Source: Antedon bifida
Lineage: Eukaryota; Echinodermata; Crinoidea; Comatulida; Antedonidae
Assembly: GCA_963402885.1 (NCBI GenBank)
Contig: OY727094.1
Coordinates: forward strand, 8,248,501-8,312,500
DNA length: 64,000 nt
Reading direction: 5' to 3'
Every line of letters starts with the position of its first letter. Positions within the stretch are counted from its first letter, which is position 1. Below are positions 30,201 to 42,200 of the stretch, in pieces. Position numbers and translations under genes: made by a program. The notes under the pieces are model-generated. The model saw nothing but the letters and a program-made list of their open reading frames with translations, made no database searches and was not told the DNA's origin.

Positions 30201-33200
30201 GCTATATGACACATAATAGGCACAAATCAGCACTGTAAGCGTATGCATCAGGTCATAGAATGGCATACATCAACGTTTTGCGCTTGTATATTAACGTACG
30301 TGCATGTTGCGTTTGCTTGGGTTTTTTTAATAATTGTCAGTAAATTTATCTTTTATCACAATTATCACCAATAATTCGTCAAAGTGAAATTCTAGTTTCA
30401 AACTAGAATTTAATTCGTCACTTTGACGAATTATAGGTGATCATTTTTATCATTTTAATGAAATTAACATTTTTTTAAACATGCACGTACGTTTCATCAT
30501 TTTAATGAAATTAACATTTTTTTAAACATGCACGTACGTTAACATACGATCGTAAAAAGTTGATGTACGCCATCCTATGACATGATGCATTATACGCTTA
30601 TAGTGCTGAGTTGTACCTATTATGTGTCATATACAATATGTACAGTATATACTGTATATCTATATACATTGTAGCATAGGTGAAATTACGGGACCCAAAT
30701 CATGTTCTAATTTTTTGGTATGATGGAATTATCAAAATAATCTCTAAGATGACAATTTCGAAAGATAATGAATCGAGCAAATAAATATAAGGATTGGAAG
30801 AGAATTTGACACGTAGAAGCGCAATGCGAGCTTTTTGAAATTTGTATAATTTTGACGCAAAAGATGAAAAAACTACTTTTTAACTTCAACTGGCCATATG
30901 ATAACGTCACAACATCCGATAGACTTGGTTTTTATATGAGTTCATATCTACATTTCAACAGCTTTCATAATAATTTATAATCATCAAGGTAACCTTCAAT
31001 TCTGAAGAGTTGCGAGATATTTAAATATACGCTGAAGTTGAAATTAATCGCACCGAGTTATTCAAATTTTTACGCATGATAACGTCATCATAATGAAAAG
31101 GTGGCAACTCATGATAAAGATAATTAATTTAGCAAGTACATACTAAAATTTTAGCGAAAATCGGGCTAAAATAACGGAGATACGCACTATTGAATGCGAT
31201 AACCTACACAAAAAGATAACAATTCCTAATTTTTAAATTCAAGTGGCCATTTGATGACGTCATACCATTTTGTACGTCTAATGTGTATATACATTTGTAT
31301 CTACAACTTATTGGCTTCGATAATAAGTTAAAAAAATTGGGGGTCACCTGCCATTCTGAAGAGTTATATTATTTTTAAAAATGCCTTAATTTTTACCATT
31401 TTTAGCACTTTTGTACAATTATTGTGCGCATTTTGTCATTTTTAACATGCTCGTATAGCACTATTTTAAATCGAAATGGACTCACATTTGGTGAATCTAC
31501 CAAGGAAGATGAGTAGAATGCAATTTGTACAAAAAAAATTTTATTTTTTACGCTTTCTAAGTACGCACGTGCAAAAACGTGTTTTTGCGCAGTAATTTTT
31601 TAAAACACGCAAATGGCCTAATTCATGCTCTAAATTGATCAAAACGTAATTTTGACCTTTTTAAATTTTTAACGCGCGATTTCACGCACATGACCCTACG
31701 TGCGCGTGCGTTTTTATTTGCTAATATTTTTACCCTTGACCTGAAGTTTACGTGTAGTGAATTTCATTAATATCTGATAATTAATTATGGAGATATGATT
31801 GATAATGTGATTTCACAAAATGGCGTATAAATGACGTCACGGATGAGTGATCACGCTGAAAAGCTTATTAGGACTTAGATAAAGTATTTGAAAGAAATTC
31901 TGAAATTTTGGTAATCATTGACATTAAACTTTTTGAGATATTTGTTACACAAAATCTGTACAGAAAGAAATTGCGAAGAAACATTTTTTTTTGTACAAAA
32001 ACAATTTCTCACTAGAATTTAATTCGTCACTTTGACGAATTATAGGTGATCATTTTCATCATTTTAATGAAATTAACATTTTTTAAACATGCATGTACGT
32101 TAACATGCGATCGTAAATGTACGCCATCCTATGACATGATGCATATACACTTATAGTGCTGAGTTGTACCTATTATGTGTCATATACAATATGTACAGTA
32201 TATACTGTATATCTATATACAGTGTAGCATAGGTGAAATTACGGGACCCACATCATGTTCTAATTTGTTGGTATGATGGAATTATCATAATAAACTCGAA
32301 GATGACAATTTCGAAAGATAATGAATTGAGCAAATAAATATACGGATTGGAAGAGAATTTGACACGTAGAAGCGCAATGCGCGCTCTTTGAAATGTGTAT
32401 ACATTTGACGAAAGAGAGAAAAAAACTACTTTTTAACTTCAACTGACCATTTCATAATGTCACAACATCCGATAGGCCTAATTTTTATATGAATTCATAT
32501 CTACATTTCATCAGCTTTTATAATAAATTATAATCTTCAAGGTCACCTTTAATTCTGAAGAGCTGTAAGATATTCAAATGTATGGTGTAGCTGAAAATAC
32601 ACGACCTTGGTTTTTTAAGTTTTTACGCGTGATGACGTCATCAAAATAAAAATGTTGACAACTCATGAGAAAGATAATTAATTGAGCAAGCACATACTAA
32701 AATTTGTGCAAAAATTGGGTTCAAGTAACGGAGATGCGTTCTATTGAATGTGATAACCCACACAAAAAGATAAAAATTACTAATTTTTAAATTCAAGTGG
32801 CCTTTTGATGACGTCATATCATTTTGTACGTCTAATGTGTATATACATTTATATCTACAACTCATTTGCTTCCATATTAAGTTAAAAAAATTGGGGGTCA
32901 TCTTCCATTCTGAAGAGTTATATTCATTTTAAAAAGGCCCTACTTTTTACCATTTTTAGCACTTTTGTACAATTAATGTGCGCATTTTTTCATTTTTAAC
33001 GTGCTCGTATAGCTTTATTTTAAGTCTGAATGGACTCAAAGTCGGAGAATGTACTAAGGATTATGAGTAGAATGTGATGTGTACATCAAATTTTATTTTT
33101 TACGCTTTTTAAAAATCCCGTGCGCAAAAACATGTTTTTGCGCAGTAACTTTTTAAAACACGCAAATGGCCTATTTCATGCTCTAAATTGATCAAAACTT

Positions 33201-36200
33201 AATTTTTAGCTTTTTAAAATTTTAACGCGCGATTCCACGCGCATGACCTTGAAACGCGCGAGTTTTTATTTGCTAATATTTTTACCCTTGACCTGAAGTT
33301 TACGTGTAGTGAATTTCATTAATATGTGATAATGAATTATGGAGATATGATTGATAATGTGATTTCACAAAATGGCGTATACGTGACGTCACGGATGAGT
33401 GATCACGCTGAAAAGCTTATTATGTCTAAGTTAAAGTATTTGAAAGACATTGTGTAATTTTTGTGATCATTGACATTTAACTTTTTGAGATAATTGTTAC
33501 ACAAATTTGTACAGAGAGAAATAAATAATAAGAATAAGAAGAAGAATAAAGATTTGATACAATAACAATAGGTGATCATTTTATTCTAAATGATCACCTA
33601 ACTAGAATTTAATTCGTCACTTTGACGAATTATAGGTGATCATTTTTATAAATTTATTGACATTAATATTTTTTAAACATGCACGTATGTTAACATACGA
33701 TCGGAAAATGTTGATGTATGCCATCCTATTATACGCTTATAGTGCTTAGTTGTGCCTATTATATGTCATATCACATTATGTACAGTACTGTATACTGTAT
33801 ATCTATATACAGTGTTGCATTGGTGAAATTACGGACACACATCATGTTCTAAATTTTTTGCACTGATGACATTATCAAAATAAACTTGTGGATACCAATA
33901 TCGAAAGATAATGAATTGAGCAATAAAATATAACAATTAGAAGAAAATTTGGTACGTAGAAGCACGGTGCGCGCTCTTCAAAATGTGTATAACTTTGACG
34001 AAAGAGATGAAAAAACTACTTTTTAACTTCAACTGGCCATATGGTAACTTCATAACATTCGATAGGCTTAATTTTTATATGCATTCATATCTACATTTCA
34101 CCAGCTCTCATAATAAGTTATAAACATCAAGGTCAACTTTAATTCAGAAGAGCTGTAAGGTATTCAACTATACGTTGTAGGTGAAATTACGTAACCACCG
34201 TTATTCAAATTTTAAGACGTGATGACGTCATCGAAATGAAAATATTGGCAACTCATGAGTAACATAATTGGTTGAGGTAGAATATATTAAAAATTTAAAA
34301 GAAATCGAGCACAGATAAGCGAGTTACGCTCTGTTGAATATGGTGGTCTATGACAAAATGGGAAAAAACCCTATTTTAAAAATTCATGTGGCCAAATGAT
34401 GACGTCATACCATTTTGTACGTCTAATGGGTATATACATTTATATCTACAACTCATCAACTTCCATAATAAGTTAAAAAAAATGGGGGTCATCTTCCATT
34501 CTGAAGAGTTATATTCATTTTAAAAAGGCCTTATTTTTTACCATTTTTAGCACTTTTGTACAATTAATGTGCGCATTTTGTCATTTTTAACGTGCTCGTA
34601 TAGCGTTATTGTAAGTCGGAATGGACTCAAATTTAGTGAATGTACTAAGTAAGATGACTAGGATGCAATTTGTACAAAAAATTGGTATTTTTTAAGCTTT
34701 CTTTTTACGCACGCGCAAAAACACGTTTTTGCGCAGTAATTTTTTAAAACACGCAAATGGCCTAATTTATGCTCTAAATTGATCAAAACGTAATTTTGAG
34801 CTTTTCAAATTTTTAACGCGCGATTTCACACGAATGACCTTGAAACGCGCAAGTTTTTATTTGCTAATATTTTTACCTTTACCTGAAGTTTACGTGTAGT
34901 AAATTTCATTAATATGTGATAATGAATTATGGAGATATGATTCATAATGTGATTTCACAAAATGGCGTATAAATGACGTCACGGTTGAGTGATCACGCTG
35001 AAAAGCTTATTATGACTAAGTTACAGTATTTGAAAGACATTGTGAAATTTTGGTAATCATTGACATTTAACTTTTTGAGATATTTGTTACACAAAAAGTG
35101 TACAGAAAGAATAAAAATAAAAAAAAAAATAAATAAAGATTTCATACAATAACAATAGGTGATCATTTTATTCTAAATGATCACCTAACTAGAATTTAAT
35201 TCGTCACTTTGACGAATTATAGGTGATCATTTTTATAATTTTATTGACATTAATATTTTTTAAACATGCACGTATGTTAAAATACAATCAGAAAATGTTG
35301 ATGTATGCCATCCTATTATACGGTTATACTATAGTGCTGTGCCTATTATATGCCATATACATTATGTACAGTATATACTGTATATCTATATACAGTGTAG
35401 CATTGGTGAAATTACGGACACACATCATGTTCTAATTTTTCGGCACTGATGACATTATCAAAATAAACTTGTGGATAACAATATCGAAAGATAATGAATT
35501 GAGCAATAAAATATAACAATTGGAAGAAAATTTGGCACGTAGAAGGGCGGTGCGCGCTCTTTAAAAATTGTATAACTTTGACGAAAGAGATGAAAAAACT
35601 ACTTTTTAACTTCAACTGGCCATATGATAACGTCACAACATCCGATAGGCTTAATTTCTATAATAATTCATATCTACATTTCACCAGCTCTCATAATAAG
35701 TTATAAACATCAAGGTCAACTTTAATTCAGAAGAGCTGTAAGGTATTCAAGTATACCTTGTAGGTGAAATTACGTAACCACCGTTATTTAAATTTTAAGA
35801 CGTGATGACATCATCCAAATGAAAATATTGGCAACTCATAAGTAACATAATTGGTTGAGGTAGAATATATTAAAAATTTAAAGAAAATCGATCACAGATA
35901 AGCGAGTTGCGCTCTGTTGAATATGGTGGTCCATTACAAAAGGGGAAAAAACCCTATTTTAAAAATTAATGTGGCCAAATGATGACGTCATACCATTTTG
36001 TACGTCTAATGTGTATATACATTTATATCTACAACTCATTGGCTTCCAGAATAAGTTAAAAAAATTGGGGGTCATCGTGCATTCTGAAGAGTTATATTAA
36101 TTTTAAAAAGGCCTTATTTTTTACCATTTTTAGCACTTTTGTACAATTAATGTGCGCATTTTGTCATTTTTAACCTGCTCGTATAGCGTTATTTTAAGTC

Positions 36201-39200
36201 GGAACAGACTCAAATTTGGTGAATGTACTAAGGATGGTGAGTAGAATACGATTTGTAAAAAAAATTCATATTTTTTACGCATTTTAGGAATTGCGCACGC
36301 AAAAACGCATTTTTGCGCAGTAATTTTTTGAAACACGCAAATGGCCTAACTCATGCTCTAAATTGATCAAAACTTAATTTGGAGCTTTTTAAATTTGTAA
36401 CGCGCAATTTCACGTGCATGACCTTGAAAAATGTAAGTTTTTATTTGTTAATATTTTTATCCTTCACCTGAAGTTTACGTATAGTGAATTTTATTGATAT
36501 GTGATAAAGAGTTATGGAGATATGATTGATAGTGTGATTTCACAAAATCGCGTATTAATGACGTCACGGTTGAGTGATCACGCTGAAAAGCTTATTATGG
36601 CTAAGTTAAAGTATTTGAAAGACATTGTGAAATTTTTGTGATCATTGTTATTCAACTTTTTGAGATAATTGCTAAACAAAAGTGTACAGAAAGAAGAAGA
36701 AGAATAATAATAACAATAAAGATTTCATACAATAACAATAGGTGATCATTTTATTCTAAATGATCACCTAATTAGTAGTGTTACTATATATATTCTGCAG
36801 ATGAGTATAAAACAAAGCATTTCAGGTGTTATACAAAGTAAACAAAAAGCAGGTTAAACATAACGAACTTCAATATGCACTATACACTAATGTAAATTAG
36901 TCATAATATAGAATGGCTCTCATTATATTTACCTATAATAAATAAGGTAGTTTTTAAATAATGGTTACATTTCCATCTTTTTTCTATTATACGATTTGAA
37001 ACTGTAGTTTGAAGAAGGTGACAGTATGTCAACGAAACGTAATATTTATACCGATTGTGTGTGTATTTGCTTCAACAAAAAAACAATAATTTTCCAGTTA
37101 ATTATATTCGGAACCAGATGAATTAATTTAAAAGTACTATATTCTTACCTGTACAATATCCAATTAAGGTACCAGGAGTGTCAACGAAATAATGAACAAA
37201 ATATAGATCATTGTTTACAGTTGAACAAGCCAAAAGGAAAATTGGAACAGTGAGGGCACATGGATCTCCACTGACATCTATGCAGCCAGTAACACTTTTG
37301 ATTGGATCTCCAAGTTCTGGATATGTATCTATAGAATTGGTTCGATGAAAGAATCATTATTGTCATTTATTTCACTAGATTTATATATCGCTCTTTCATA
37401 AATACTAATACATACTCAAATGTGCTTTGCATAGTTATACATCTTTATTTAGTTTGTTATGAATAATAATATTTGAAAAGCAGTTAACAAACCATCAATC
37501 CAAACTGGGAATAAAGTTCCACATTTTAAACTTCCTGGTGATGAGGTTGGCATTCTAATATCGATCCTATCACCTTGATTTCTCAGCTTGTACCAGCCAT
37601 CTACTATAAAATCATCAGATATTGGAGATTCGGAAGTAAGGTCATATAGAATACTACGTTGCCACTCTGTAAGCACAAGATCAGTATCACATGGACCACC
37701 TAAGAACATAAATACAATCAAAAATATTAAGTAAATCCCAACTTTTAGATGCAATTTTAATTTTTAAATTAATTCCTTGACTTTGAACCGTCATAATTAA
37801 ACTACCTTCAACATTGACAACAAAGCTACAGCTTTCATTGTAGTTTCCAGCAGAATCTGAGACATTGTACTGGACTGTTGTGTCACCAATTGGAAAAATA
37901 TTATCACCAGAAGTGTAGTCTGCTACTGGTACAGGAGTCTCTCCAGAATTATCAGTAGCTGTCGGTTCTATCCATGTGACATTGATTGCAAATGCCTCAA
38001 CCGTCGTGTTAACAATCATATCCATTGGACAATTGATAATATCTGGAGCTTCTTGATCTGTGGGATATACATTATTTGTTAATATAGTATATATTACTGT
38101 GGGTTATTTGAGAAGTTGAAGATTGCTTGTTATGTATTGCTTTATTGATATCTAAATATGCAAGGTTCTATTCCCTTTAAAATTAAGTAGTGCCAGTTTT
38201 AACTGACTCTTCTTTGTCATGTAAAATACACTGCTCCACATTTCTTCCCAAACACAATGAACATTTGCGGTTGCAAAGAACAACAAAGTTTTACTTCTTT
38301 CTTTGATTCAAATTCAAATATCACTATTGTTTGGTAATTTCAGTTAATCAAAACTTCTATCTTGCCTCTGCTTCTATTCGAAATTTCATCTAATTAGTTT
38401 TCTACTGATTTTACTTTAGTATGTATTTTTGTTTGTTGAGCTAGCTCCAATGCATTTACAACACTCTTTAAACCTTAGCAAAAAGAGTGAATGATTTGTC
38501 TCTGTATCGTTAGCAGCTAATATCTATTTAATATCAATGGTCTGTAAGTTACACACAGAATTTTCATTGAACTGATTAATTTCTGATAGCACTGTTCTCA
38601 TAATGCAAATATAATTTTGGTGGAAATCATTAATGTGTCTAACAGTTGAATGTTTCCGGTAAAGATTTCTTGTCCAAATTAGGTTATTCAATGCATATTT
38701 AGTTGAATAATGCAGTAAATTAGTACTTATATAGCTATAATGGAAGACTGATTGGTCTAATCTTTTTAAAAGATAGTTACTGTATGATCATTTTTTTCCT
38801 AAACACTTTGGTCTATTTCTTCTTTTTGTTGTTGTCTCTTTACGTTAAATTGTTAAAAATAAATAAAAGTGTACAGCGCGCAATTTACGAAAAGCTTTGG
38901 TACGTTGAAGATGTAAACATATCATATGAATATATAGCAATAAATAAAATGATGATTATAATTACGATCAAATATTAATGAATCAATTAATGAATCCCAT
39001 AGATAGAATAAAAAGAAATAAGAAAAAAGTAAAAATACCTGCAATTATTACTGTAACATAACATGAGGCCCGATTGGCTGCTGGTGATGCATTGTCATAG
39101 AATGTGTATTCAATTATAGTTTCTCCAATTGGAAATACACCAGTACTTGTAAATGTATAAGAAACCATGTCAATAATACTTGGGCTGACTAATGTATAGT

Positions 39201-42200
39201 TGGTAGAAAATATAGCAACAAGAACATTATCCACAACAGTAATGTTAAAACTGACAGTGCCATTGGGACTTTCAGGATCAGCAACACCATACGCAATGAA
39301 AGGACATGTCGGATTCGGCGGCTCCACATCTAATTATAGAATAAAAGAATACAATAATTTTACTTATTTGTAAATAAATAATAATCGGCACTTAGGTGCT
39401 ATATGAATTCAGGATATTACTAATAAAACAACAAATGAATTTTTAAAAAAATCAGGTACTGTAAAAAAATGTTTTAAATTGTAAACATTGTTTTAAATAT
39501 TCAAATTTGATCAGTGTCGAGTTTACATCGAGTTTACAAATTTCTAAATTATTAAAAATTATTATTGAAACACTTATTTTAATTTACCTTTAACCTCGAT
39601 ATAAAATTCACAAGTGTCACTATTTGCATAAGGATCAGTTGCTTTAAATGTGATTGTGTGAGTACCAATTGGTATCATGTCACCAGACTCGAAAGATAAC
39701 GACATTACAGTCACAAGTCCACCACTATTGTCACTTGTCTCAGGAGGATCCCAGGTGACAGTGGCATTTGGACTTCCTATATCTGTACTGACATTTAATA
39801 GTCCATACCCTTTTCCGATGTAATTGTTAGAAGTGACATTTGCTGGGCAGTCAATCCTTGGACTTTCATTATCTATTCACAATATAAATAAAAGGTATGA
39901 TGAAATTAAATTTGACATAACCACATAAATGTACCTCAGTTTTAATTTCCTTCCAGAAAGTACAGTCACTTACCTTCAACAATAATTACAAAACTACAGC
40001 TATCATTAAAGTTACCAGCTGAATCTGAGACATTGTACTGTACTGTTGTGTTGCCAATTGGAAACATATTATCACCAGAAGTGTAGTCTGCTACTGGTAC
40101 AAGAGTTCCTCCAGAGTTATCAGTAGCTGTCGGTTCAACCCATGTGACATTGATGGCAAATGCCTCACCAGTTGTTGTGTTAAAAATCATATTCATTGGA
40201 CAATCTATAATATCTGGTGCTTCATCATCTAAAGATGTAATGAAGAAACTTATTTTATCATTAAATTATTATTTATAAGGAAATAGGATGGTTGACTTTT
40301 CAATCAAATGAGGCAAATTTGAGTTGAATGCTTATTCAGTGTAAATATTAGTGTGAATATAAGTTTTACAATTATAAATTGTAGGTTAAACATAAATATT
40401 TAATATAAGAAATGTTATAATAATTGTTATGTTAATAACGTATAAGGCATTTTGCTAGAAAGCCTGCCAAAAATTAGTACTTCAAGGATTATATAAACGA
40501 CGAACTTACAAAAATCATGTGTCTGAATTTAGCCTTAGTTGTTTAACTGATTGGTAATATTATATAAATGAATTGTCCAAGATGATAGTTATAGCCACTG
40601 TTCAAGTTATAACTAGCATCTTTGACTATTTTCTAAAAACATTTCTATATTAATTAATTTAAATACGTCAGAGGAAAGAATGAAAGCCATCTATGCTTAC
40701 CAGTAACAGTAACTGTAAAGGTACATGTTCCTGCATTGCCTGAACTGTCAACTGCATCATATAACACATCAGTTCTACCAATATCAAATTCATTATTTCC
40801 AGGATTGTACTTGGACGTTGGTGTTATATCTTCATCAGAATTGTCAATTACTATTGGATCAGTCCAGCTGACATTGAACGTTTGATTTGTACCATCTGCA
40901 GTAGTACCAGTAATATTTGGTGGACAAACCAAGACTGGATCCTCATTATCTAATAATACAAAATGAAGAAACAAGAATGACTACAGCTATAATCATATTA
41001 AACTTTTTTAATGGTAGAATGTCACCTAATAGTCGATTCGTGGTTGCGAAATAACATTTTGATACAGTATACTATTAATTTTTTCAAACTAATACCATAT
41101 AAACAGATAATAAACAAGCCGTTGCATATATGCAAAGTAATAATAATGATACTTATTACAATTATAGTGCATGTGATAAAGAATTATTGATGAAAATGAC
41201 AATGGGTTCATCAGTAAAGATGTAAAATTTGTATAAAAGCCAAGGAATTAATCATCAATTAGTAATTACTTGGATTTACTTATGCAATATATTCTCTTTT
41301 GTGTTGTGTGTTGAAGGTAAATCTTATAATATGTTCATAACGTTGTTTAAAAAAAAAATAATTCCTGCATTTTCTAAATTATCAAAATTACAAAGAGGTA
41401 ATTATATTTTACCTTCAACATTGAGGCCAAAGTCACAGTTGTCAATATTGCCATAAAGATCAGTTGCAGTAAAAGTGATTGTGTGAGTACCAATTGGTAT
41501 CATGTCACCTGACTCGAAAGATAACGACATTACAGTCACAAGTCCACCACTATTGTCACTTGTCACAGGAGGATCCCAGGTGACAGTGGCATTTGGACTT
41601 CCTATATCTGTACTGACATTTAATAGTCCATACCCTTCTCCGATGTAATTGTTAGAAGTGACATTTGCTGGGCAGTCAATCCTTGGACTTTCATTATCTA
41701 TTCACAATATAAATAAAAGGTATGATGAAATTAAATTTGACATAACCACATAAATGTACCTCAGTTTTAATTTCCTTCTAGAAAGTACAGTCACTTACCT
41801 TCAACAATAATTACAAAACTACAGCTATCATTAAAGTTACCAGCTGAATCTGATACATTGTACTGGACTGTTGTGTTCCCAATTCCAAACATATTATCAC
41901 CAGAAGTGTAGTCTGCTACTGGTACAAGAGTTCCTCCAGAGTTATCAGTAGATGTCGGTTCAACCCATGTGACATTGATGGCAAATGCCTCACCAGTTGT
42001 TGTGTTAAAAATCATATTCATTGGACAATCTATAATATCTGGTGCTTCATCATCTAAAGATGTAATGAAGAAACTTATTTTATCATTAAATTATTATTTA
42101 TAAGGAAATAGGATGGTTGACTTTTCAATCAAATGAGGCAAATTTGAGTTGAATGCTTATTCAGTGTAAATATTAGTGTGAATATAAGTTTTACAATTAT

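Noticed and set aside
30403..36771. CRISPR-like or simple satellite array
   Set aside because: Units are ~1.6 kb with structured ends in a eukaryotic intron; there are no short repeat-spacer patterns.
30403..36771. Protein-coding gene inside the array units
   Set aside because: Only ORFs of 60-90 codons, not conserved in frame between the four units.
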